Origin: Aeromicrobium sp. Leaf245
GTDB taxonomy: Bacteria > Actinomycetota > Actinomycetes > Propionibacteriales > Nocardioidaceae
DNA length: 64,000 nt
Direction: 5' to 3'
Assembly: GCF_942548115.1 (NCBI RefSeq)
Contig: NZ_OW824151.1
Coordinates: 1,612,001-1,676,000 of the forward strand
Each line of letters starts with the position of its first letter. Positions within the stretch are counted from its first letter, which is position 1. The translations under genes and the position numbers were made by a program. The notes below the pieces were generated by a model, which made no database searches, was not told where the DNA came from, and saw only the letters and a program-made list of their open reading frames with translations. This document shows positions 27,310 through 36,560 of this stretch, in pieces.

Positions 27310-27909
27310 ATGGAGAAGTTCACCTCGCACACCGGCGTCGGCGCCCCGCTGCGGCGCAGCAACGTCGACACCGACCAGATCATCCCCGCCGTCTACCTCA
27401 AGCGCGTCACGCGCACCGGCTTCGAGGACGGACTGTTCGCGGCCTGGCGCAACGACCCCGAGTTCGTCCTGAACCGCGACGCCTTCCGCGACGCGACCGT
27501 GCTGGTGGCCGGTCCGGACTTCGGCACCGGCTCGTCGCGCGAGCACGCCGTCTGGGCCCTGCAGAACTACGGCTTCAAGGCCGTGATCAGCTCACGGTTC
27601 GGTGACATCTTCCGTGGCAACTCCGGCAAGGCCGGGCTGCTGGCCGCCCAGGTGGACGACAAGGTCGTGCAGCGCCTGTGGGACCACCTCGACGCGAACC
27701 CGGGCGCGACCGTCACGGTCGACCTCGAGTCGCGCACGGTGCGTGCCGGTGAGGGTCCCGACGCCATCGAGGACTCGTTCACGATCGACGACTACACGCG
27801 CTGGCGCCTGCTCGAGGGTCTCGACGACATCGCGATCACGCTCTCGCACGACGACGACATCGCCACCTACGAGAGCCGGCGCCCCGCGTTCAAGCCCGCC
27901 ACGCTCTGA
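27310..27909 (+). CDS. leuD: 3-isopropylmalate dehydratase small subunit
   Basis: 199-residue swivel-domain partner of Leu[18 protein letters not shown] at the N-terminus and [20 protein letters not shown] around residue 70 are the family signatures; [18 protein letters not shown] follows. The ATG lies 5 bp after the leuC stop, so the subunits are co-translated. Confidence 0.97.
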   Translation: MEKFTSHTGVGAPLRRSNVDTDQIIPAVYLKRVTRTGFEDGLFAAWRNDPEFVLNRDAFRDATVLVAGPDFGTGSSREHAVWALQNYGFKAVISSRFGDIFRGNSGKAGLLAAQVDDKVVQRLWDHLDANPGATVTVDLESRTVRAGEGPDAIEDSFTIDDYTRWRLLEGLDDIAITLSHDDDIATYESRRPAFKPATL

Positions 27910-27914
27910 CGGAA

Positions 27915-27936
27915 CGCCCCGAGCGGCACCGGGGCG
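27915..27936 (+). terminator. Candidate leuCD terminator
   Basis: 7-bp GC stem (27915-27921 with 27930-27936) directly after leuD and immediately before the TACTCT -10 of the next gene. No T-tract. Confidence 0.45.
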
Positions 27937-27949
27937 CTACTCTCCGTCC

Positions 27950-29473
27950 ATGACGACGGGGGTGGTCCGGAGCAGGACCAGGCGTGCTGCCTCGACGGTC
28001 CTGGCAGGTCTCGTGGCCGCGGCGGTGCTGACGGGCTGTGGCGTCGACGACGACGACGTGGCCGCGCTCGAGGAGCTCGCCGGCGTCGAGCGAGCGAGCT
28101 CCAGCTGCGAGCTGGGGCGCTGCAGCGTCCGCGTGGAGGTCCGCCCGACCATCCGCGCTTCGCAGCTCACCACGGTGTTCGGCGAGGCTCGCGACACGGG
28201 CGCCACCACCGTGGAGGTCGTCGAGGGAGAGGCCGACGACGCTGCGTCGTCCGAGCCGCGTGGCTCCGACCCCCGCGTCTCGGTGTCGCTCGACGAGGAC
28301 AGCGAACGATCCGCGGACGCGGCCACGGCGCGCCTCGCCGTGGCCAGCTTCGAGCTCGCCGGTGTCTCGTCGTGGGGCCTGACGCGTGCCGCCGACCGCA
28401 GCACGCTCACCGCGTCGGTGCAGGAGTCGCCCGATCTGCAGTGGCCGACGGGCCGTGACCTCTGGGACGGCGTCGCGACGCTCCCGAGCCCGGGCATGGT
28501 CCTCACGACCCGGCCGGAGAACCGTTCCGGGGCCAGCCGGCTCGTGGTCTCCGAGGAGTACCCCGAGCGTGCCGTCGCGTTCACGGTGGCGGTGGCCGAG
28601 GAGTTCGGGGCGTCCCGGCTCACCGGCGTGAGCATCGGGTCCCGGCCCGAGGACGAGGAGCAGGACGGCACGGGCGTGCTCCTCGGGGTCCGGTCCGCCT
28701 CCGACGCGACGGCGCTGGAGGCCCTCCTCGACGACGCTCGTGGCGGGGACGGCCTCGCCGTCTCCGTCGTGGTGGCTGACAACGTGCTCGCCGCCCGTCC
28801 CGACCCGACGCAGGATCCCGACGGCGGCGACACCGGCACGGAGGCCGACCGCCGCGCCCTGCTCAGCAGCCTCGAGGACGAGCCCGCCGTGAGCGCCTCG
28901 GTCCAGGCCAACACGCTCCGGGTGCGTGCCCTGGGTCCGCTCGACGAGGTACGTGCGGCCCTCGAGCGCGCCCGCCGCGCACATCCCGACTCCTACGCGC
29001 GCGTGCCGGTCACGGTCGAGCCCGACACGGTGCCGTCCGGTACCGGTTCGGGCGACCCGGAGGAGCAGGAGATCGACCTGTCGACGGTCGGCAGCCTCGA
29101 CCTGCTCGACCTCGTGGCCGACCTCGGCGAGGTCGACGGCGCCGGTGCGGTCGGCGTGCAGGCGCACGGCGAGAAGTACGACTACCTGAAGCCGCCCTCC
29201 GACACCGACGCCTTCGTCTCCGTCCGGGCGGAGCGGCCCGGCATCGACGAGCTGGACGCGCTCGTGCAGGACGTGGCCCGGGTGCTGTCCCGCTGGAAGG
29301 GCCCCGAGACGTCTCTCAGCATGTCGATCGGCGTCGAGGACCCGGAGGGGCGTCAGGCCTCGGTGGTCCTGCGCATCGACCGGCGCGCGGGCACGTGGGT
29401 GGCCAGCTCCTCGGAGCGCGGGACCGAGGACAGGATCGCGAGCGGCATCCGGGCGTGGACGTCTGCGTCGTGA
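27950..29473 (+). CDS. Large secreted lipoprotein of unknown function
   Basis: 507 residues with a lipoprotein signal (VLAGLVAAAVLTGC, Cys near 29) and no other membrane segment. The mature part alternates strands and helices with no recognised domain; two acidic/Gly linkers (around 285-295 and 365-375) suggest three modules of about 100-120 residues that may be repeats of one fold (STLTASVQESPD, VVADNVLAARPD, ASVQANTLRVRAL). The start is 6 nt after TACTCT (leaderless). A short SRPBCC gene follows 10 bp later and may be co-transcribed. Confidence 0.75.
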   Translation: MTTGVVRSRTRRAASTVLAGLVAAAVLTGCGVDDDDVAALEELAGVERASSSCELGRCSVRVEVRPTIRASQLTTVFGEARDTGATTVEVVEGEADDAASSEPRGSDPRVSVSLDEDSERSADAATARLAVASFELAGVSSWGLTRAADRSTLTASVQESPDLQWPTGRDLWDGVATLPSPGMVLTTRPENRSGASRLVVSEEYPERAVAFTVAVAEEFGASRLTGVSIGSRPEDEEQDGTGVLLGVRSASDATALEALLDDARGGDGLAVSVVVADNVLAARPDPTQDPDGGDTGTEADRRALLSSLEDEPAVSASVQANTLRVRALGPLDEVRAALERARRAHPDSYARVPVTVEPDTVPSGTGSGDPEEQEIDLSTVGSLDLLDLVADLGEVDGAGAVGVQAHGEKYDYLKPPSDTDAFVSVRAERPGIDELDALVQDVARVLSRWKGPETSLSMSIGVEDPEGRQASVVLRIDRRAGTWVASSSERGTEDRIASGIRAWTSAS

Positions 29474-29483
29474 GCGGACCGCG

Positions 29484-29963
29484 ATGACCAGGGTCGTCGT
29501 GGAGGTCGCCTCCGTGGTGCCCGCGCCTCAGGAGGTGGTGTGGGCTCGTGTGGCCTCGGTCGAGGGCATCGACCACGAGCTGCGCCCGTGGCTCTCGATG
29601 ACGCTGCCTCGCGGTGCGAGAGGGCTCGACGTGCACTCGCTCCCGGTGGGTGTTCCGCTCGGGAAGGCGTGGATCCGTCTGTTCGGGGTGCTTCCCGTCG
29701 AGTACGACGACCTCACGGTGGTCGAGCTCGACCACGGCCGTCGGTTCCACGAGGTCTCGCGGATGCTCAGCGCGCGGCTCTGGGAGCACGAGCGCACGCT
29801 CACGCCCGGTCCGGACGGAGGCACGCACGTGCACGACCGACTCACGGTCGAGCCGCGGCTCGCGCTCGCGGCCCCCGTGGTCCGCCGGCTCGCCGTCGCG
29901 CTGTTCGGTCACCGGCACCGGCGTCTCGCGCGGTGGTGCGCCGGGCGGTCGACCGGTCCCTAG
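29484..29963 (+). CDS. SRPBCC (START-like) domain protein
   Basis: 159 residues with the helix-grip pattern: initial strand VVVEVASVVPAPQEVVWARVASVEGID, a long alternating sheet and a C-terminal amphipathic helix (APVVRRLAVALFGHRHRRLARW). Such proteins bind hydrophobic ligands; no catalytic residues are evident. The C-terminus is basic. It lies 10 bp downstream of the lipoprotein gene and overlaps the convergent coiled-coil gene by 4 bp. Confidence 0.7.
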   Translation: MTRVVVEVASVVPAPQEVVWARVASVEGIDHELRPWLSMTLPRGARGLDVHSLPVGVPLGKAWIRLFGVLPVEYDDLTVVELDHGRRFHEVSRMLSARLWEHERTLTPGPDGGTHVHDRLTVEPRLALAAPVVRRLAVALFGHRHRRLARWCAGRSTGP

Positions 29964-30238
29964 GCCTGCTTCGTGACCGCGGCGTGGATCTGGGCGACCT
30001 GCTCGGCGATGAGCGGCACCTGGTGCAGCAGCTCCAGCTCGGACTGCAGCTCCGCGAGGAGGTTCTTGACCTCACCGAGGGCCTGCCGGGTCTCGGCCAG
30101 CGTGACGTCGACCGTGCCGAGGGTCGTGTCGACGCTGCCGAGCGTGCCGTCGACACGACCGAGCACCCCGTCCACGTTCTTCAGCGCAGTGTCGGCGCGG
30201 TTGAGCACGGCGGCGGGATTCGCGGGGAGGAGGGCCAT
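29960..30238 (-). CDS. Small heptad-repeat coiled-coil protein
   Basis: 92 residues, unrecognised. From about residue 12 to 62 it consists of near-perfect seven-residue repeats (VDGVLGR, VDGTLGS, VDTTLGT, VDVTLAE), followed by a longer hydrophobic heptad helix. It should form a rod-like coiled coil, perhaps amphipathic and membrane-associated like phasin or apolipoprotein-type helices. The ATG at 30238 was preferred; an upstream start at 30295 has no support. Confidence 0.6.
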   Translation of the reverse strand: MALLPANPAAVLNRADTALKNVDGVLGRVDGTLGSVDTTLGTVDVTLAETRQALGEVKNLLAELQSELELLHQVPLIAEQVAQIHAAVTKQA

Positions 30239-30345
30239 GCACGACCAACGAGCCGAAGGGCTTCTCGTCACCCCGGGCGCCGACACGGTCCCCACCGCGG
30301 GGACCGCGACGCCGAACGAGCCCCTCTCGTCATAGGCTCGCCCCC

Positions 30346-31185
30346 ATGGATCGCCCTGCGGATCGCCTCGTGCTCCCGAGAGCCACGCGGTGGATCGTCC
30401 GGATCCTCCGTCCGTTCCTCATGGTGGCGACGAAGCGGGACTGGCGCGGCGTCGAGAAGCTGCCGACGGACGGTGGCTACGTGCTCGCCCCGAACCACCT
30501 CTCGCACCTCGACCCGATCCTCATCAGCCACTTCATGGTCGACCACCAGGTCGCGCCTCGGTTCCTGGCGAAGGACACGCTGTTCTCGGTGAAGGGGCTG
30601 GGCGCGATCCTGCACGGCGCGGAGCAGATCCCGGTCCACCGCAGCACCGAGGGTGCGGCCGAGTCGCTGCGCTCGGCCGTGGCCGCCGTCGAGTCGGGCA
30701 AGGTCGTCACCATCTACCCCGAGGGCACGATCACCCGCGACCCCGAGCTCTGGCCCATGAGCGGACGGACCGGGGCCGTGCGCGTGGCCCTGGCCACCGG
30801 TCGACCGCTCGTGCCCATGGCGCAGTGGGGGGCCCAGAAGATCCTGTGGCCCTACACCAAGGTCCCGAAGTTCCTGCCGCGCAAGACCATCCACGTCGTG
30901 ATCGGCGACCCGGTCGACCTGTCCGACCTCAGGGACCGGCCGCTCACCGAGGAGGTCCTGCGCACCGCCACGGGTCGACTCATGGACGCGCTCACGGCGA
31001 TGGTCGGCGAGATCCGCGGTGAGCTGCCGACGGGGCCCCGCATCGACGTGCACACGCTGGCCCGGCCGCGCAGCGACTTCCGGGCGCCCCTCGAGGGCGG
31101 CCCCGCCCCCGCACCGAACGACCCCGCACCGCATGACGTTGCACCCGCCGATCCCGGCGGTGCCGACACCCCGAAGGAGCCGTGA
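30346..31185 (+). CDS. plsC: 1-acyl-sn-glycerol-3-phosphate acyltransferase (PlsC family)
   Basis: 279-residue membrane-associated acyltransferase that makes phosphatidic acid from lysophosphatidic acid and acyl-CoA or acyl-ACP. The catalytic NHLSHLDP (HX4D-type) is near residue 50, FLAKDTLF and the glycerol-phosphate site [10 protein letters not shown] follow. The C-terminal 45 residues are a Pro/Asp-rich tail. TAGGCT at 30333-30338 is 7 nt before the ATG. It joins gpsA directly, so the two supply phospholipid precursors together. Confidence 0.92.
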   Translation: MDRPADRLVLPRATRWIVRILRPFLMVATKRDWRGVEKLPTDGGYVLAPNHLSHLDPILISHFMVDHQVAPRFLAKDTLFSVKGLGAILHGAEQIPVHRSTEGAAESLRSAVAAVESGKVVTIYPEGTITRDPELWPMSGRTGAVRVALATGRPLVPMAQWGAQKILWPYTKVPKFLPRKTIHVVIGDPVDLSDLRDRPLTEEVLRTATGRLMDALTAMVGEIRGELPTGPRIDVHTLARPRSDFRAPLEGGPAPAPNDPAPHDVAPADPGGADTPKEP

Positions 31186-32186
31186 TGGTCAGGACTGCCG
31201 TGATGGGAGCAGGATCGTGGGGCACCGCGTTCGCCCTGGTGCTGGCCGACGCCGGCAACGAGGTGCGGCTGTGGGGACGCCGAGCCGAGCTCTGCGACGC
31301 GATCAACGCCACCCACGAGAACGCCGACTACCTGCCGGGGATCGAGCTGCCCGAGGCCATCCGGGCCACGAACGACCCCCGGGAGGCGCTCGACGGCGCG
31401 GAGGTGGTCGTGCTGGCCGTCCCGTCGCAGCAGCTGCGCGCCAACCTCGGGGACTGGGGCGCCGCGATCGGTGACGACGCCGTCCTGGTGAGCCTCATGA
31501 AGGGTGTCGAGCTCGGGACCCACCTGCGGATGAGCGAGGTCATCGCCGAGCTCACCGGTGCGGGCCCCGAGCGCATCGCCGTGGTCACCGGGCCCAACCT
31601 CGCCAAGGAGATCGCCCGCCGCGAGCCGGCGGCCAGCGTGGTGGCCTGCGCCGACCAGGCCGTGGCCGAGCGCCTCCAGCAGCTCTGCCACACCGCCGCC
31701 TTCCGTCCGTACACCAACACCGACGTCATCGGCTGCGAGCTGGGCGGCACCACGAAGAACATCATCGGCCTGGCGGTCGGGGTGTGCGTGGGACTCGGGT
31801 TCGGCGACAACACCAAGGCGTCGGTGATCACGCGCGGGCTGGCCGAGACCGCCCGCCTGGGCATCGCGATCGGCGCCGACCCGCTCACCTTCTCCGGGCT
31901 CGCCGGCATGGGCGACCTGGTCGCGACCTGCTCGTCCCCGTTGTCCCGCAACCGCAGCTTCGGCGAGAAGCTGGGCCAGGGGCTCAGCGTCGAGGAGGTC
32001 ACCGCGCAGACCCGTCAGGTCGCCGAGGGCGTCAAGTCCTGCCAGTCGGTCGCCGAGCTCGCCGCCGCGCACGACGTCGACATGCCGATCGTCGCCCACG
32101 TCGCCGCGCTCATCGCCGGCGAGATGGACCCGGAGAACCTGGTCAAGGCCCTCATCTCGCGCGAGGCCAAGCCCGAGGTGCGCTGA
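31185..32186 (+). CDS. gpsA: NAD(P)H-dependent glycerol-3-phosphate dehydrogenase
   Basis: 333-residue enzyme reducing dihydroxyacetone phosphate to sn-glycerol-3-phosphate. Rossmann motif [17 protein letters not shown] at the N-terminus, [10 protein letters not shown] and the catalytic Lys region [14 protein letters not shown], then [15 protein letters not shown] start at the ATG one base into the plsC stop because AAGGAG has proper spacing to it; an in-frame GTG one codon earlier is also possible. Confidence 0.96.
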   Translation: MVRTAVMGAGSWGTAFALVLADAGNEVRLWGRRAELCDAINATHENADYLPGIELPEAIRATNDPREALDGAEVVVLAVPSQQLRANLGDWGAAIGDDAVLVSLMKGVELGTHLRMSEVIAELTGAGPERIAVVTGPNLAKEIARREPAASVVACADQAVAERLQQLCHTAAFRPYTNTDVIGCELGGTTKNIIGLAVGVCVGLGFGDNTKASVITRGLAETARLGIAIGADPLTFSGLAGMGDLVATCSSPLSRNRSFGEKLGQGLSVEEVTAQTRQVAEGVKSCQSVAELAAAHDVDMPIVAHVAALIAGEMDPENLVKALISREAKPEVR

Positions 32187-32207
32187 CGCGGACGTCGCCC
32201 CGAGGCG

Positions 32208-33272
32208 TCAGATCGACGCGAGGGAGCGTTCCACGTCGTACCAGATGTCCTCGACGTCCTCGATGCCCACGGACAGCCGCACGAGGTTCTCCGGCACGCC
32301 GGACGGCTCCTGCTCGTGGCGCCGTCGCCGCTCCCACGTGGACTCCACGCCGCCGAGGCTCGTGGCGTAGGTGATGACGTCGGACAGCTCGGTGACCTTC
32401 TGCGCCGTCTCGGGACCACCCAGGACCTCGAAGGAGACGATCGTGCCCCAGCCGGGGTAGCGGACGCCGGCGACGACCCGCGACGTCTGCAGCCGGGTGG
32501 CGATCTCGCGGGCGTTGGCCTCGGCGCGGTCCAGGCGCACGTGCAGGGTGCGGATGCCGCGGGTGGCGAGCCAGCACTCGAGTGCGCCGGGGATGGCACC
32601 GAGGTTCGCGCGCCGTGCCTCGATGGCCCGGTGCGCGCGGTCGTTCCCGGTGACGACCGCGCCCAGGATCACGTCGCTGTGGCCCGAGATCAGCTTCGAG
32701 GCCGAGTGCACCACGAAGTCGGCCCCGAGCTCGAGCGGCTTCTGGCGGAGCGGCGTCGCGAAGGTGTTGTCGACGGCCACGGCCGTGCCGGACCGCGCGG
32801 CCTCGCTCGCGATGCGCTCGATGTCGGCCACCTCCAGCAGCGGGTTGGTGGGCGACTCCAGCCACACGAGGGCGGCGTCGTCGGCGGCGTCGATCACGGC
32901 CTGCGTGTCGGTGACGTCGACGAGGCGCAGGTCGATGAGTCCGCGCCGGGCACGCTCGCGCAGCTGCACGAGGGTGCCGGAGTAGGCCGCCGCGGGCGCG
33001 ACGACGGCCGCCCGCGCGGGCACGAGGTCGAACACCGCGGTCGTGGCGGCCTGGCCGGAGGCGAACGCCAGGGCGCGTCCGCCCTCGAGGGCACCCAGCA
33101 CCTCCTCGAACGCGGTCCAGGCCGGGTTGCCGTGCCGCCCGTACTCGGAGTCCCCGCCGGGCACGAGCGCGCTCGCGAGCGTGATCGGTGCGTTGAGTGG
33201 TGCCCCCGGGGTGCGAGCGGGTCGACCGGCTCCGACGGCGATCGTCGAGGAGGAGAGGTCGGGTCCGTGCAT
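32208..33272 (-). CDS. PLP-dependent Cys/Met metabolism enzyme (cystathionine gamma-lyase/synthase type)
   Basis: 354-residue fold-type I PLP enzyme: FASGQAATTAVFDL, the PLP-Asp region AVAVDNTFATP, and the Schiff-base lysine in VVHSASKLISGHSD. The family includes cystathionine gamma-synthase, gamma-lyase, O-acetylhomoserine sulfhydrylase and methionine gamma-lyase; I cannot separate them by eye, but the C-terminal SLGGVEST with VRLSVGIEDVED is typical of cystathionine lyases/synthases. The start is the ATG 7 nt after CACAAT; an in-frame ATG 9 nt upstream is the alternative. Confidence 0.85.
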   Translation of the reverse strand: MHGPDLSSSTIAVGAGRPARTPGAPLNAPITLASALVPGGDSEYGRHGNPAWTAFEEVLGALEGGRALAFASGQAATTAVFDLVPARAAVVAPAAAYSGTLVQLRERARRGLIDLRLVDVTDTQAVIDAADDAALVWLESPTNPLLEVADIERIASEAARSGTAVAVDNTFATPLRQKPLELGADFVVHSASKLISGHSDVILGAVVTGNDRAHRAIEARRANLGAIPGALECWLATRGIRTLHVRLDRAEANAREIATRLQTSRVVAGVRYPGWGTIVSFEVLGGPETAQKVTELSDVITYATSLGGVESTWERRRRHEQEPSGVPENLVRLSVGIEDVEDIWYDVERSLASI

Positions 33273-33383
33273 GGCCACCATTGTGCCCCGCCGGTCCGCA
33301 TCGGCCCAGGGCCCGGGGACCCCCTTCCGTCGGTGACGTGGCGCACGCTCGGGACAGGGGTGGCCGGGCTAGGCTGTCGTGCG

Positions 33384-34475
33384 ATGAACTCCAGCGCACC
33401 GGCAGTGACTCCGACGGGGGACTCGACCGCTCGACCCAGGGTCGCCGTCGTGTTCGGCGGTCGGTCCAGCGAGCACGGGGTCTCGTGCCTCACCGCCCGC
33501 AACGTGGTGTCCGTGATCGACCGGGGTCGGTACGACGTGACCACCGTGGGGATCACCCCCGACGGACGATGGGTGCGCGACGACCTCGGGGGCGTCGTCC
33601 CCGACGGTGGTCTGCCGCACGTCGATCCCGACGGGGCGCCGTTCGCGTGGGAGGAGCTGCGTGACGTCGACGTGGTGCTGCCGCTGCTGCACGGCCCGTG
33701 GGGCGAGGACGGCACGATCCAGGGTCTGCTGGAGATGGCGGGAGTCCGGTACGTCGGCGCCGGGGTGCTCGCGAGCTCCGTCGGCATGGACAAGCCGTTC
33801 ACCAAGACCGTGTTCTCGGCCGCCGGGCTGCCGCAGATCGCTTACGTGACGATCACCCCGCGCCAGTGGGACCTCGAGCGCGAGAAGGTGCTGGACCGGG
33901 TGCGGGCGCTGCGGCTCCCCGTCTTCGTGAAGCCCGCACGCGCCGGCTCCAGCTCGGGGGTGACGAAGGTCGACGACCCCTCGCAGCTCGTGGCCGCGGT
34001 GGAGGCGGCCCGTGAGCACGATCCGAAGGTGATCGTGGAGGCGGCCGCGATCGACAAGCGCGAGCTCGAGGTCGGCGTGGTCCAGCGTCTCGACGGCACG
34101 GCCGAGGCGAGCGTGGTGGGCGAGGTCCGCAACGACGACGCGACCCACGACTTCTACGACTTCGAGGCCAAGTACCTCGACGGCTCGAGCGCCAACCTCG
34201 TGCCCGCCGACATCTCCGACGTGCTGTCCGAGCGGATCCGCGCCTACGCGATCCAGGCCTTCGAGGCGCTGGGCTGCGAGGGGCTCGCCCGCGTCGACTT
34301 CTTCCTCACCGGCACGGCCCCGGACGGTCTCGTGGTCAACGAGATCAACACCATGCCGGGCTTCACCTCCACGTCGATGTTCCCCGTGCTGTGGGAGGCC
34401 AGCGGTGTCTCGTACGCCGACCTGGTCGACCGCCTGCTGCAGCTGGCCCTGCAGCGCGAGCCCGGTCTGCGCTAG
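33384..34475 (+). CDS. ddl: D-alanine--D-alanine ligase
   Basis: 363-residue ATP-grasp ligase making the D-Ala-D-Ala terminus of peptidoglycan precursors. FGGRSSEHGVSC opens the protein, LPLLHGPWGEDGTIQGLLE binds the first substrate, VKPARAGSSSGVTKV the nucleotide, and VNEINTMPGFTSTSMFP holds the metal and second substrate. The omega-loop Tyr (FYDFEAKY) indicates D-Ala rather than D-lactate specificity. TAGGCT at 33370-33375 is 8 nt before the ATG. Confidence 0.96.
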   Translation: MNSSAPAVTPTGDSTARPRVAVVFGGRSSEHGVSCLTARNVVSVIDRGRYDVTTVGITPDGRWVRDDLGGVVPDGGLPHVDPDGAPFAWEELRDVDVVLPLLHGPWGEDGTIQGLLEMAGVRYVGAGVLASSVGMDKPFTKTVFSAAGLPQIAYVTITPRQWDLEREKVLDRVRALRLPVFVKPARAGSSSGVTKVDDPSQLVAAVEAAREHDPKVIVEAAAIDKRELEVGVVQRLDGTAEASVVGEVRNDDATHDFYDFEAKYLDGSSANLVPADISDVLSERIRAYAIQAFEALGCEGLARVDFFLTGTAPDGLVVNEINTMPGFTSTSMFPVLWEASGVSYADLVDRLLQLALQREPGLR

Positions 34476-34519
34476 GCCGGTCTCGGCCGAGTGGCCGCGG
34501 CGAGGGTGGTGCCGGACTC

Positions 34520-34633
34520 ACGCACGATTCTGCCTTCGGGAGTGAACCTCCGAAGGATTCTGCAGTCGCGACGGGATCCCGTCGCGAACGCAGCATCGTT
34601 CGAGCGTCCGTGCACGAACGCAGAATCGTGCGT
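34520..34633. repeat. 114-bp palindromic element, copy B
   Basis: Palindrome centred on a perfect 20-bp core (34567-34586, centre GGGATCCC). The 13-nt ends (34520-34532 and 34621-34633) are exact reverse complements. Each arm folds on itself: CCTTCGG/CCGAAGG on the left, CGTTCG/CGAACG on the right. Length and centre match copy A at 18259-18372. It fills the gap between ddl and the DUF3515 gene. Confidence 0.88.
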
Positions 34634-34679
34634 CACTCTGGCGGCGCTCCGGGTGCTCGCCTGGTTCCGGACCCGACGC

Positions 34680-35147
34680 TCAGCCGCGGCAGGGCTGCTC
34701 GACCGGCAGGTGCTTGGCGATGCTCTCGGCGAGGTCGACCAGCACGTCGGCCGCGGGGTCGTGCACGGCCGGGACGTCGACCTCGACGTTCGCGCGTCGG
34801 CCGACGGTCGTGAAGCGGAAGCCGTTGGCCGTCTGCTCGTCGAACCAGTCGACCCCGTCGACGAGCTTGCACTCGGAGGTGGGCTCGAACGCCTCGGGCG
34901 TGGGGACGCCGCAGCGCAGCACCACGGGCGGGTCGCCCCACGCCGCGGCGGGGACGTCCTGCTCGAGGGTGCGTCGGTCGAGGCCGTCCACCGACGAGGG
35001 CAAGTCGGCGATCAGTGCCCCGCAGTCGACGTCGGTTCCCGGTGCGGTGGGGTAGGCGTCGACGAGCACGCCGCTGCCGCAGGCCGCGAGCGGGACGAGG
35101 CTCGCGGCGACGACGAGGCCGAGACGACGCCCGGCGTGGCGGGGCAC
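34680..35147 (-). CDS. DUF3515 lipoprotein
   Basis: 155 residues with a lipobox (ASLVPLAAC, Cys near 20) and the DUF3515 pattern of paired cysteines (VDCGALI, LRCGVP, ECKLVD, EQPCRG), an extracytoplasmic actinobacterial family of unknown function often next to thiL. The GTG start is 2 bp after the stop of the Lrp-type gene, so the two form an operon. Confidence 0.85.
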   Translation of the reverse strand: MPRHAGRRLGLVVAASLVPLAACGSGVLVDAYPTAPGTDVDCGALIADLPSSVDGLDRRTLEQDVPAAAWGDPPVVLRCGVPTPEAFEPTSECKLVDGVDWFDEQTANGFRFTTVGRRANVEVDVPAVHDPAADVLVDLAESIAKHLPVEQPCRG

Positions 35148-35149
35148 CG

Positions 35150-35386
35150 TCAGATCTTGACGACGGGGCAGGTCAGCGTGCGGGTGATGCCGGGGACCTT
35201 CTGGATGCTCTGGACGACGAGCGTGCCGAGCTGGTCCATCGAAGGACCTTCTGCGCGGACGATCACGTCGTACGGGCCGGTGACGTCCTCGGACACCGTG
35301 ACACCCTGGATCGCGGCGATCTCCTGCGCGACCTGGGAGGCCTTGCCGACCTCGGTCTGGACGAGGATGTAGGCCTGGACCGTCAT
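35150..35386 (-). CDS. Lrp/AsnC ligand-binding domain protein (stand-alone RAM domain)
   Basis: 78 residues comprising only the effector/dimer domain of Lrp-family regulators (VQAYILVQTEVGKASQVAQ, DVTGPYDVIVRAEG, ITRTLTCPVV); no DNA-binding domain. Stand-alone RAM proteins assemble as decamers that sense amino acids and may act on partner regulators. GGAGGTCAGC precedes the ATG. Upstream of and coupled to the DUF3515 gene; divergent from thiL. Confidence 0.9.
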   Translation of the reverse strand: MTVQAYILVQTEVGKASQVAQEIAAIQGVTVSEDVTGPYDVIVRAEGPSMDQLGTLVVQSIQKVPGITRTLTCPVVKI

Positions 35387-35467
35387 GCTGACCTCCGTGC
35401 TCGGGAACCTCGACACCATACTCGACCTCGCAGGTGGGTCGCCGCCCGGCTGGTCCACAATGGGCGG

Positions 35468-36457
35468 GTGCCAGCACAGGAGCAGGGAGCGGCCGACGCC
35501 TCGAGTCCGTCGTCGGTGTCCGACGTGGGCGAGTTCGGCCTCATCGACCAGGTGCAGGCGGCCGCAGGATCGCACCCGCGGGTGCTGATCGGACCCGGTG
35601 ACGACGCTGCGCACGTGCGGACCCACGACGGGACGTTCGTGGTCTCCACGGACCTCCTCGTGGAGGGTCGGCACTTCCGGCGCGACTGGTCCTCGGCGCT
35701 CGAGATCGGCCGCAAGGCCGCCGCGGCGAACCTGTCGGACGTCAACGCCATGGGGGGTGTGGCCACGGCGCTCACGGTCGGGCTCGGCGTCCCCGCGGAC
35801 ACTCCGTCGGCCTGGGTCGTGGAGCTGGCGAAGGGGTTCGAGCAGGAGGCCGCTCTCGTCGGTGCACACGTGGTGGGCGGTGACATGACGGCCAGCGACG
35901 TCGTGGTGGTCGCGGTCACCGTCATGGGCGACGCGCCGCGACCGGTGCGCCGGTCGGGTGCCCTGCCCGGCGACGTCGTGGCGGTGGCAGGACGGCTGGG
36001 CTGGTCCGCTGCCGGGTACGCCGCGATGAGCCGCGGGTTCCGCTCGCCGAAGGCTGCGGTGGAGGCGCACCGCTGCCCCCGGCCTCCGTACGCGGCGGGT
36101 CCGGCGGCCGCCGATGCCGGCGCGACGGCGATGATCGACGTGAGCGACGGTCTCCTCGCCGACCTCGGTCACGTCGCCGTGGCCAGCGGGGTGCTCATCG
36201 ACCTGCGGTCGTCGACGCTCGCGATCGACGAGCCCGTGCGCACCGTGGCGGAGGCGCTCGGCACCGATCCGCTCGCGATGGTCCTGACCGGGGGCGAGGA
36301 CTTCGCCCTCGCTGCCACGTTCAGCTCGGCGACCGAGCTGCCGGCCGGGTGGTCCGTCATCGGCTCGGTGCGCGACGTCGCGGGGGAGGAGTCGCCCGCG
36401 GTGCACGTCGACGACGCCCCCTGGGACGGCGACACCGGCTGGCAGCACTGGCGCTGA
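35468..36457 (+). CDS. thiL: Thiamine-monophosphate kinase
   Basis: 329-residue AIR-synthase-fold kinase making thiamine diphosphate. GPGDDAAHV near residue 40, STDLLVEGRHFRRDW, NLSDVNAMGG, DVSDGLLADLGH and TGGEDFALAATF are the metal and nucleotide sites in order. The GTG start is 6 nt after CACAAT. It is divergent from the Lrp-type gene. The 103 bp after it, up to the amidase gene, holds nothing recognisable. Confidence 0.95.
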   Translation: MPAQEQGAADASSPSSVSDVGEFGLIDQVQAAAGSHPRVLIGPGDDAAHVRTHDGTFVVSTDLLVEGRHFRRDWSSALEIGRKAAAANLSDVNAMGGVATALTVGLGVPADTPSAWVVELAKGFEQEAALVGAHVVGGDMTASDVVVVAVTVMGDAPRPVRRSGALPGDVVAVAGRLGWSAAGYAAMSRGFRSPKAAVEAHRCPRPPYAAGPAAADAGATAMIDVSDGLLADLGHVAVASGVLIDLRSSTLAIDEPVRTVAEALGTDPLAMVLTGGEDFALAATFSSATELPAGWSVIGSVRDVAGEESPAVHVDDAPWDGDTGWQHWR

Positions 36458-36560
36458 CTCGCGCCGTACGACCATCCGCTGACCGAGTAGCCGCCCCGGC
36501 GACGAAGGAGCACGGGGTGGTGTGTCGAGATCGAGGCCTTGGCGCCGCCGAGCGGAAGCG

